NCBI GenBank assembly: GCA_937928575.1
Contig: CALFWW010000019.1
Span: 1 to 36,089, forward strand
Direction of reading: 5' to 3'
Origin: an uncultured Saprospiraceae bacterium
GTDB lineage: Bacteria; Bacteroidota; Bacteroidia; Chitinophagales; Saprospiraceae
Length of the DNA: 36,089 nucleotides
Shown here: piece after piece, positions 1 through 11,200 of the stretch
Layout of the letters: the number at the start of each line of letters is the position of its first letter
Position numbering within the stretch: the first letter of the stretch is position 1
Made by a program: the position numbers and the translations under genes
The notes under the pieces: generated by a model
The model's input: only the letters and a program-made list of their open reading frames with translations
What the model was told of the DNA's origin: nothing
Databases searched by the model: none

Positions 1-510
1 GTTTCAAAACGCCCCAAATCGGTAAGCCCCCCCCACCAACTTGCGATGAGAGAGGCCGTCCCAAAAACTAGTCTTAAAGAAATCCCATTGGACTTCCCTA
101 GTTTACAATCAATATCTTTGAATGCCAAGCAGACACGAGTCAACAGAGCATAACTTTTCTTATTGAAAATATTCGGGTATATAAAAACGAAATAAAACTT
201 AGGGGAGATAATTGAGGTGGGGGAACCGTTTTTGTTATTATCTATACTTCAAAGATATTCTAATCAAGGGTTCAATGCATATCCCAAATTCGGTAAATTT
301 TTTATGGAGAGAATTATAGATATGAAGCCTTTTTTGACAAATTTGTCGTTACCTGATTTAAGGTGAGTAAGATATAATTGACGATCACTTTTAATAAGGC
401 AAAAATTCATTTTTTTTACTCGAAAAAGTATCAGTAAAGGCAAAAGTTTAACATAAAAAATAGTTACCAATTCAAAATACTTTTATCAGGATGGAGAAAA
501 TAGAATTAAA
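1..510. other. Intergenic, no gene seen
   Basis: No convincing coding region. A 68-codon minus-strand frame at 264-470 has AT-rich, low-complexity composition and no recognisable motif, so it is not called. Apart from a run of eight C residues near base 30, nothing structured was seen. This stretch lies downstream of the minus-strand gene that ends at 511. Confidence 0.5.
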
Positions 511-1947
511 CTAATTAGGCAATTGCCACTTCTTCTCAGTTTGAATTTTCTCCGCTGCTTGTAATAACCATTCTCTATCAGAGATATATTCTGTTGTTTT
601 AATTTTCTCAATGATGGTCGGTAATTTTTTTTGATTTCTTTTTAGTAGCTGAAATAAAGAATCGCAGAAGTTTTTATAGAAAGTTTTCATATTTCCAGCC
701 AACTTTTTATCTCTTTTCAGAAAGATGCTAAATGATGCGATTAAAGAAAGAAGGGGCTCAATTTCAAATGATTCAAAATACATTTTGCACAATGTGATCC
801 TGGACATCGAGTGAATATAGGGATCATTCACTTTGATGTTATTGATGAGGCGGATAACTTCTTCATAATTCTTTGTAGAATAATTCCATTCTGATAAATT
901 ATAATTGAAGGCATCTTCTCGATACTGCTTTGGGATTTTATCTTTGTTGTTGAATATAAATTCTTTTGTTAAATCATACTCTTTCAATCGAACTCCAAGT
1001 TTGGAAACATTAATGTACGTCCAAATTGTAAGTTGTTTGTTTTCATCCAACAAAATTCCCTCTTTGATACCCACCAAATAAAGATCAAAAGCTTCTTGTA
1101 AATAGGCGAGATTATTTTTTTTGATTTGCCTTGCACAGAAATTAATCGCATAAATGTAAATATCTTTCAATTCTGAATTCGAGATACTATCTGCATGTTC
1201 AAAAATCTGAGTCTTCAATAATTTGAACTTTTGCTTTGCATCATTTCCTTGGACGATATTCAGAATATTCAGATAAATAGCGATAATAGGCTCTTCAACA
1301 AATTTACTTTTCTTAATAAATGCAATCGTTTCGTCAACCAAGTTAGTGTCATAATCAGTTTTCAAGAATTTAGACTGATCAATCATATTGCAGCTATACT
1401 TCAATTTATTGAGGAAGAAATAACAGTCATTGTAATCAGAAGCTTTTTGTAAGCTATTATCATAGGTTCTTCTTTGGACCACATTGGTTCTGAACTGCAG
1501 CTTATATAATAGTGAGGCTTTATAGTAATGGATTGAATCAATATCTGCCACATTTTCCATATCTTCAAGCTTCTTTTTAAGCTCTGTTCTAAAGCTGTTC
1601 ATTAATTTTTTCTCGTAAAGAGACTCAATTAAATGGATTTCCTTTAATCTACTGTCTTTTTCAAACTTACTAATAGTTAAAAATTGCTCTATCAATTTGA
1701 ATAAAAAACTCAATTGATAACTGAGCTCCTTTTCATTATTCTTCTTATTGAAAGCTACATTTTCAATGATGCTGGTCTTGTTTACACTTTTCTCAGGAAA
1801 TTCTGGGTGAAATGGTATCAAATACCTTAGTAATTCGACCAATTCTGGTCTTTGATTGAAGTATGGAGAAGCAACAAATTGCTCGAATTTTTTCAATTCA
1901 GAGGAGTTGAGACTGCTCAGGTAGACTAGCACCTTACTTTTTTTCAT
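511..1947 (-). CDS. Hypothetical helical-repeat-like cytosolic protein
   Basis: A 478-residue protein that I do not recognise as a named family. It has no signal peptide and no membrane segment, is rich in Lys, Leu, Phe, Tyr and Glu, and reads as alpha-helical throughout. The spacing of aromatic and leucine residues would suit TPR- or HEAT-like helical hairpins, but no clean TPR consensus is visible. The N-terminus (MKKSKVLVYLSSL) includes 'SSELKKFEQFVASPYFN', a compact motif I associate with orphan proteins of Saprospiria genomes; that association is from memory and not checked. The start is the first ATG after an AT-rich leader. The gene is divergent from the giant adhesin gene, with 274 bp between them. 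It ends in TAG. The role is unknown; a scaffold or protein-binding role is only a guess from the fold type. Confidence 0.8.
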   Translation of the reverse strand: MKKSKVLVYLSSLNSSELKKFEQFVASPYFNQRPELVELLRYLIPFHPEFPEKSVNKTSIIENVAFNKKNNEKELSYQLSFLFKLIEQFLTISKFEKDSRLKEIHLIESLYEKKLMNSFRTELKKKLEDMENVADIDSIHYYKASLLYKLQFRTNVVQRRTYDNSLQKASDYNDCYFFLNKLKYSCNMIDQSKFLKTDYDTNLVDETIAFIKKSKFVEEPIIAIYLNILNIVQGNDAKQKFKLLKTQIFEHADSISNSELKDIYIYAINFCARQIKKNNLAYLQEAFDLYLVGIKEGILLDENKQLTIWTYINVSKLGVRLKEYDLTKEFIFNNKDKIPKQYREDAFNYNLSEWNYSTKNYEEVIRLINNIKVNDPYIHSMSRITLCKMYFESFEIEPLLSLIASFSIFLKRDKKLAGNMKTFYKNFCDSLFQLLKRNQKKLPTIIEKIKTTEYISDREWLLQAAEKIQTEKKWQLPN

Positions 1948-2150
1948 AAGATAGTGTTAAAAGTGCTGATAAGCAGCCGTTAAAAGATATGGAATAATGA
2001 ACATTATTACGGAAATTGAAGTAAAACATATTAAAATAAAATATAATATGAAATATATAAAGTATTGATTATTAATAAATTATGAATTTATGACTTATAA
2101 ATTACAACCTAAATTTATAGAATAAAATCGGAAACTATAAAAAAATGTAA

Positions 2151-2181
2151 TTGTGAGCATTATACATTGCGGTTACTTTTG
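2151..2181 (+). promoter_or_regulatory. Bacteroidota-type promoter of the adhesin operon
   Basis: TTG at 2151-2153 and TACTTTTG at 2174-2181 match the Bacteroidota housekeeping promoter (-33 TTG, -7 TAnnTTTG) with a 20-nt spacer, which is within the usual 19-21. Transcription would start near 2188, leaving a leader of about 33 nt before the ATG at 2222. The leader has no Shine-Dalgarno sequence, which is usual for this phylum. Confidence 0.7.
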
Positions 2182-2221
2182 AATAAACATTTTAGTCTTA
2201 ACAATTATAAAATAATTAATT

Positions 2222-5200
2222 ATGAGAACTTTTACCAGACTACTAAGCATTGCAATTGTCTTTATGTTGCTGGTAACCCCCAAGAACAGTTGGTCTCAGA
2301 CAGTGTGGCCCGGAGATGTTGACAACAATGGTATTGTCGACGGGGTTGATGCATTGTATTGGAATCAAGTTATCGGTGAAACTGGTACTCCAAGAATTAA
2401 TGGTACAGCAGACTGGACAGGTCAAAATTTACCAATCCCATTGTGGGGTACATCCTTCGCCAACTCATTAGATTATTCGTACGCGGATTGTGATGGGAAT
2501 GGTGTCGTCGATGAACTGGATTTTATGGACGGTATCATTGACAACTGCGGCCAAACCCATGGCGTAGTCACCCCGAGTGTTTATTTTAATGGTCAGGTAG
2601 GAGTCGATCCTAGCCTTTGCCTCGAACCAGAGTCGAACGAAGTTTACTCTGGAGAAATGCTAAATATTGATCTTAAGCTCGGAGATGAAAATATTGATAT
2701 TGAAGATTTCAAAGCAATTACTTTCACTGTTGAGTATGATGGTGAATTTGTCGAAGATAATTCCAATTTCATGTTGGACCTTACTGAATCCTGGGCTGAC
2801 CCAAGTGGTACCGGTGAAGGGACCGAATCTTACGTCAAAAATTATAACGATACCAATCAAGGTGAAGTCACCATACTAAGAACGGGTTCCTCTATTCAAA
2901 ATGGAGCTGGTAAAATTGGTCGTGTATCGATTGTTATTGAAGATCAAATTGTTGGGTTGATTACCAATGATACAATGACAGTTAAGGTTAAAAATATCAA
3001 GATGGTGAATCAAGCTGGTATTGCCAAAAGAGTTGCACCAGATTGCCACGCATCCGTGAAAATTCTAGAACCTCGAAATTCAACAAACTGCCCACAAATT
3101 GTAAATCCAGTTTGTGGCGATAATGGCGTTACTTATATCAATTGTTGCTATGCAGCAGCAGCGGGTGTAACTAATTTTACAACAGGTGTTTGCTACAGTG
3201 GATGTATCGATGAAACTCAAATGAACCCAGATGCGAATTGTAGCTATACTTACAACCCAGTATGTGGATGTAATGATGTAACTTATTTGAACTCTTGTGT
3301 TGCGCAAGCAAACGGAGTAACTGTTTACAATCAGGGCCCTTGTAGCGAAAACTGCTATGACCCAACTTACGTAGAAATATGCGGACAAACTTCAACCGAT
3401 CCAGTTTCTGGAGTCGTCAATTTACTATGTCCTCAAACTCCAGCTCCCGTTTGTGGATGCGATGGAATTACTTACACGAACTCATGTTACGCGCAGGCAT
3501 CAGGAATGTCATTTTATACACCGGGCCCTTGTGCCAATAATTGTGTAGATCCAAACTCAATGGATCCGAATTTAATTTGTTCTAGTACCTACGATCCAGT
3601 TTGTGGATGTAACGGTGTTAACTATTCTAACTCTTGTTACGCAGATGCAGCAGGAGTTTTAAACTACACACCTGGAACTTGCGGTAGTAGTACTTGGTGC
3701 TCTCAAGCAACTCCAATTTCATGCGGTGATTTCATGCCGAATGAAACAACAGTAGGTGCAGGAAATAACATTAATAGTTACCCGGGCTGTACAAGTCAAA
3801 ATTTTGCAGGACCGGACAAAGTTTACGTAATTAATAAAAATACTTCTGGTGATTTACAAATCGGAATTGAGATCATGACCCCAGGTATGGACTTGGATAT
3901 GTTCTTATTGACGGACAATTGTAATCAAGTATCTTGTGTAAAATCAAGTACCACCAGTAATGCCAATTCCAATAATGAAGGAATTATATATGAAGATGCA
4001 CCAATTGGAACTTACTACTTAGTGATTGATGGACAATATGCCAACTCTGAAGGAAATTTCCGCCTAGAAGTCAACTGTGGATATTTAAATTGTGATAACT
4101 CAGTTAATTTAACTTGTGGCGTTCCAGTTAGTTTAAATAACAGTGCAGGTACGGATGAAGTATCTTTATACGGTTGTGATGGCAACGTTTTAAATGTGGA
4201 AAACAACGGACCAGAAATGATCCATACTTTCACAACAACAACAGCTGGACCGGTGAATGTTTCGCTATATGGATTAACGGCAAATCTTGAGTTATTCATG
4301 TTGCGTTCTTGCGATCGTGGAGATTGTATCGATTACAGTCAAAATCCTGGAACCAACAATGAACAAATTGAAGCCTATCTACAACCTGGTACTTACTATG
4401 TCGTAGTCGATGGATATAATGGTGCTGTCTGTGATTATAATCTACTAGTAAATTGTGCTGCCAATTGTACTTATGACATCAATGCAACTGCAATGGATGC
4501 CAATTGTGGTCAAAACAATGGTGCAATTAACATTACATCTACAGGTGGTGAGCCAGGATTTATTATCCAATGGTCAGGACCTGTCTCAGGTAGCTTCTCA
4601 ACTTATGGGACAAATTGTACGGTAAGTGGTTTGCCAGGTGGTGTATATACTGTTACAGCAACTGATGCAAACGGATGTGAAGACACCTCTACAGTTACAA
4701 TCGGAAACTCTGAAACAAATCTAAACGTGACTGCAACTGCTCATGATGCAGTATGTATGGATCAAGGGTCAATTTCTGTAAGTATTGCCAATGGTTCTCC
4801 ACATTATCAGATATTTATTTCTGGACCAACATCAGGTAGTACAACGACTTCTCTTTCTGGTTTCAATATTGTGAACTTGGATCCAGGAACTTACACGCTT
4901 CAAATTGTGGACGCAAACGGTTGTTCCAATACACAAGAAGTAGTTATTGGACAATCTCCAGGTAACTTTAATTGGGCTTTCACAGTAACCGATGCCGCTT
5001 GTGGTGGTACAGGAAGTATTCATGTTGTTACTTCAAATGGAATACCTGGCTATAACATTATAGTTTCAGGTCCAACCAGTGGAAGTGCAACAACTAATTA
5101 TGCTACTTTCAATATCAACAACCTTCCAGGTGGTACCTATGATATCACCGTAGAAGATGGTAACTGGTGTCAAGTAACACAAACAATTACTATTCAAGAT

Positions 5201-8200
5201 TCAAATCTTACAATTGGATTAGATGCTAATAGTGGATACTGTGGAAGCACAGGATCAATTGATGTAAACATGTCAAATGGAAATCCTGGATATCACATAG
5301 CTTGGTCTGGACCAAGTTCCGGTTCTGCAAATGTTGGATCATCTAGTTATACAATTCCTAACTTGGCAGGAGGATCTTACTCCGTAACGGTTACGGACAA
5401 TGCAGGTTGCTCAGATTATCAGGTAGTGACGCTTTACAATAGTCAAGGAAGTATTGATTTTGATTTGACAGCAAGTAATGGTTCTTGTGGTCAAGCCGGG
5501 TCAATATGGTTGGGAGTAAATACAGGAACGTCACCTTTCACAATTACATGGAGCGGACCAGCTTCAGGAACAATAACAACACCTTATACAAACTATGATA
5601 TACCTTGGTTACCGAACGGAACATACTTAGTCCAAGTAACCGACGCTGATGGTTGTAGCTCAACAGAAAATGTAACCATCAATAATTCCATGAACAACTT
5701 AGAAATTAATACAACCCCTTCCGACGGTATATGTGGCCATCCTGGGTCCATATGGGTGAGTATTTCTAACGGTACACCAGGGTATTCTATTTCTTGGTCA
5801 GGTGCTTCTAGTGGTAGTACAACCACAAATTCTGGATCATATGATATCCAAAATTTAGCAATCGGTAATTATAACATTACCGTTACTGATGGTAGTGGAT
5901 GCCAAACAACAACTAGTGTATCAATTGGAGATACACCAAGCAACTTGGCGATCACAGCAACTCCTTTTGATGTTGTTTGTGGAAATCCTGGTTCAATTGA
6001 TTTAGCAATTGCTAACGGTGCAGGAGGTAGCTATTCAATAGTTTGGTCAGGTCCAACTTCTGGTACAAGTAATTCAAGCTTAAGCGTATTTACCATAACG
6101 GGTGCAATCGCTGGTACTTATACGATTGAAGTAACCGATGACAACAATTGTGTTGCTTCAACTACTGCTGTTGTCGTAGCTCAAGCTAATGATTTAGCAA
6201 TTACAGGTAGTCCAAACAATGGAGTTTGTGGAAATCCTGGTACAATTGATTTGAATATTACAGGCGGTACAGGTGATTATACAGTTGCATGGAGTGGTGC
6301 TGGTTCTGGATCTGCTAATTCGAATGGAAATGCATACACAATTAATAATACAGTTTCAGGGACTTACAACATTACAGTTACGGATGCTGCGGGTTGTACA
6401 GCGAATACGAGTATCGTAGTTGCTAATGGAGCTAATAATATTTTTGTCACTGGTACGCCGAATAATGGAATTTGTGGAACTGCTGGTTCTGTAGATTTGA
6501 CAATGTCTGGCGGAAATGGTGGGTACACAGTTAATTGGAGCGGTGCTTCAACAGGTACTGGAAATGCAAATAACAACACGTTTACAATATCTAATGCAAC
6601 TTCAGGTAATTACAATATTACTGTTGAAGATGGAAATGGATGTACAACAACTACTTCAGTTACAGTAAATAATTCTACAAATAATTTTAGTGTTACCGGA
6701 ACATCAGCAGACGGTACTTGCAACAATCCTGGATCATTATGGATCTACATGGATGGAGGTACACCAAACTACTTAGTAGAATGGGATGGACCAGTGAGTG
6801 GTTCAGCGCCAACAACAGCAGAATCCTACGATGTACAAGGAACACCAGCCGGAACCTATTTAGTGACCGTAACAGATGCAAACGGATGCGTTGCAACGAC
6901 GACAATCGTTGTCAATAACTCAGCTGGCAACTTTAGTGTTACCGGAACATCAGCAGATGGTACTTGCAACAATCCTGGATCATTATGGATTTACATGGAT
7001 GGAGGTACACCAAACTACTTAGTAGAATGGGATGGACCAGTAAGTGGTTCAGCACCAACAACAGCAGAATCCTACGATGTACAAGGAACACCAGCTGGAC
7101 CCTATTTAGTGACCGTAACAGATGCAAACGGATGCGTTGCAACTACTACAATTGTTGTTGGTACGCAAGGAAGTGACTTGACAGTTACAGCAAATGCTAC
7201 CGGGGGATCATGTGGAAGTGTTGGTAGTATATTGCTTTCAATCAATGGAGGAAATTCACCTTTCACAATTGATTATACTGGAGCTGCTTTAGGCACCGCA
7301 ACCTCTAATGGTGGCACTTACAATTTGACAAGTGCTGTTTCTGGAACTTATAACTTTACCGTAACCGATGCAGAAGGTTGTACTGCAACTACTTCAGTTA
7401 TTGTCAACAATAATTCGAATAATGCAGGACTTACATTAACTCCAACAAATGGAGCATGTGGTCAAGATGGGCAAATATCTGTAACTCCATCAGGTACTGC
7501 ACCATATACAATTTCTTGGGCAGGTGCTGGATCAGGAACTGCAACAAGCAATGGATCTTATATTATTACAAATGCAGTGCCTGGTAACTACACCATTTCT
7601 ATCTCAGATGCAAATGGATGTACTGCTTCACAAACGACAATAGTTGCTAGTGGAGATAATATTATTGCAACTTCAACATCAACTGGTGCGGATTGTGCCT
7701 CAGGTGTTGGATCAATTGATATTGCAGTAAGTGCAGGATCGCCATCATACACAGTTGTGGTAGCAGGTCCTACACCTAGTACTACTTCTCAATTTGGAAA
7801 TAACTTTACCATAAGCAATGTTACTGCTGGTACTTATAGTATTACAATTACGGATGCAGCTAACTGCTCAACAACAATTACAGAAGTAGTTGCTGGGTCA
7901 GGATGTTGTATGACTGCATCAATGACTGGTGTAGATGCCGAATGTGGAACCAATGGTTCTATCTGGATTGATGTCTTCAGCGGTACCCCTAATTACACAG
8001 TAACATGGACCGGAGCAACTTCTGGATCAAATACAATCGGAATCGATAATTTTGAAATTCCTAATTTACCAGGAGGTGCATATACTGTAACCGTAGTTGG
8101 TGCAGATGGATGTACCGTAACTCAAAATGTTGCGGTAAACAGTACTGGAGGAATTGCAGTATCAGGTGTCGGAGTTGATGGAACTTGTGGAGGAAATGGT

Positions 8201-11200
8201 GCGGCAACAATTACTGTAACTGGTGGAGCAGCGAGCTACAATGTTACTTGGTCGGGACCTACCGCTGGATCTAATACATATGGTTCAGGAGTATTTACAA
8301 TTCCAAACTTACCTGTTGGAAATTATACTTTCACAGTTACAGATGGTAATGGATGTACGGGTACAACTGCCGTTCAAATTGGTGGAGGTGCTGACAACCT
8401 ATCAGGAACTGCTATACCAACTCATGCTTCATGTGAATCTCCTTTGGGGTCAATCAATGTAACATTAACTGGTGGAACTCCTGGATATACGGTAGTAACA
8501 ACAGGGCCTACTGCTTCTAACACGACACAAACGGGTAATGCATTTACATTAGGAAGTTTGTCGCCAGGTAGTTATTCAATAGCAATAACTGATGCAAATG
8601 GATGTAGTACTACTTTGAATGCGAATGTTGATGGACCAGGATGTTGTATGTCTGCAACTTTGACTGGTGTAAATGCAGAGTGTGGCCAAAACGGTTCAAT
8701 CTGGATAGATGTATTCAATGGTGCACCTAATTATACCGTCACTTGGACAGGAGCAACTTCAGGATCAAATACAATCGGAATTGATAATTTTGAAATACCA
8801 AATCTTCCAGGTGGTACTTATACAGTCACAATCGAAGATGCAAACGGTTGTACCGTAAATCAAACAGTATCTGTAAATAGTTCTGGAGGAATTACTTTAA
8901 CGGCTGCTGGAAACGCAGGAGTGTGTGGAGGAAATGGATCTGCTAACATTACAGTTACAGGTGGTACACCATCATACACACTTACTTGGACCGGAGCAAC
9001 TTCTGGATCAAATACTTATACAGCGGGATCATTCAATGTTCCAAACTTACCAGCAGGAAGTTATACTTTCTCTGTAACAGATGGAAATGGCTGTACTGCT
9101 TCACAAACGGTAACAGTAAATAGTGGAGCTAATACATTAACTGCAACTTCTTCTACTGCAGCTGCTGATTGTACATCAGGTTTAGGATCTGTAACAATTG
9201 CAGTGGCAGGTGGAACTCCAGGATATACGGTTGTTACGACTGGACCAACAGCTGGTACAACGACTCAAAATACTGGAAACTTCACTTTAGGATCTTTAGC
9301 TCCAGGTAATTACACGATCTCGATCACAGATGCAAATGGTTGTGCTACAACGTTGACTGCATTGGTCGGAGGACCTGGATGTTGCATGACAGCAAACATG
9401 ACTGGTGTAGATGCGACTTGTGGAGCAAACGGTTCAATCTGGATCGATGTCTTCAACGGAGCACCTAATTATACCGTAACATGGACTGGACCAACTTCAG
9501 GATCAAACACAATTGGAATTGACAATTTTGAAATTCCAAATCTTCCAGGCGGTACTTACGTGGTGACAGTACAAGGTGCAGATGGTTGTTCTGTAACACA
9601 GACTGTTGTTGTAAATGCAACCGGTGGTGTTGATGTTACTTTGACTCCTGTAGATGGAGACTGTGGACAGAATGGATCTATCTGGGTGGATGTAAATGCA
9701 GGAACACCTAATTTTACAGTAACTTGGACAGGAGCCTCTACTGGATCAAACACAACTAATTTGTTGAATTTTGAAATTCCAAACTTACCAGCTGGCACTT
9801 ATAACATTACAATTGTAGATGCAAATAATTGCTCAACTACTAATACCGTAATTGTTACAACTGGTGCTGGAACGATAACTGCAACTAGTACTTCAATTGC
9901 TGCAACTTGTGCAACAGGAAGTGGATCCATCTCAGTAGCTGTCAATGGAGGAACTCCTGGATACATAGTTACGACAACGGGTCCTACTTCAAGTACGACA
10001 ACGCAAAATGGAAATAACTTTACACTTGGTGGGTTGACACCTGGAGATTATACGATTTCAGTCGCTGATGCAAATGGTTGTACAACTGCACTTACCAATG
10101 TTGTTGGTGAAGCAGGATGTTGTATGACAGCAACAATGACTGGAGTGGATGCAGGGTGTGGAACCAACGGTTCGATCTGGATTGATGTATTCAACGGAAA
10201 TCCTAATTATACAGTAACATGGAATGGACCATCAAGTGGTTCTAATTCTATCAACTTGGATAATTTTGAGATACCGAATTTACCAGGTGGAAATTACACC
10301 GTTACGATTACGGACGCTGACAATTGTTCAGTTACGCAAAATGTAACCATCAATGTAACTGGTTCGATTGATATCACTGCAACTCCAATTGCAGGTGCAT
10401 GTGGAGCAAATGGTGTAGTCAATGTAAATATATTGTCAGGCACACCGAGTTTCACGGTCTCATGGGCAGGAATTGTTAGTGGTTCAAACACGACTAATGC
10501 TAATACATATAATATCGCTGACTTACCAGCAGGAGTTTACACCATTACAGTGGTAGACGCAGCTGGTTGCTCAGATATACAAACAGTCACAGTAACATCA
10601 GGTGCAAATGACTTGACAGCAACGGCTGTTGGTGGTGATGTAAACTGTGTTACTGGTTTAGGTCAAATCGCTGTAGCAGTTGCCAATGGTGCACCTGTTT
10701 ATACAATTGCGATTTCTGGACCAAGTACTGGAACCGTTACTTCTAATACAAATGGATTTAATCTAACAGGCCTTGCACCTGGTGATTATGTATTGACCAT
10801 TACAGATGCGAATGGATGTACCACAACTGCTACGGCTAGTATTACAGCGGGAGTATGTTGTTTAACTACAACGGTTGTTGGAGTAGATGGAACTTGTGGA
10901 GATGCTGGGTCAATTATCGTTACTTCTGCAAATGGAACTGGACCTTATACTTACACTTGGACAGGCGGCGGTACAGCTACTTCTGCAAATTCACCTTATA
11001 CAATTACAGGTGTAGTGGCAGGAACGTATACGGTTGTCGTGACAGATGCTAACAATTGTTCTACAACAAACACGGTAACGATTACTTCTGCTCCCGCAGT
11101 TACATTTACAGCAACTGCAAATGCGGGTGCATGTGGAGCAGCTGGTTCTGTAGACTTGACAATTTTGACTGGAACTCCTGCATACACAATTGCATGGGCT

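Noticed and set aside
264..470. 68-codon minus-strand open frame
   Set aside because: Low-complexity AT-rich translation, no motif, no promoter or partner; looks like chance.
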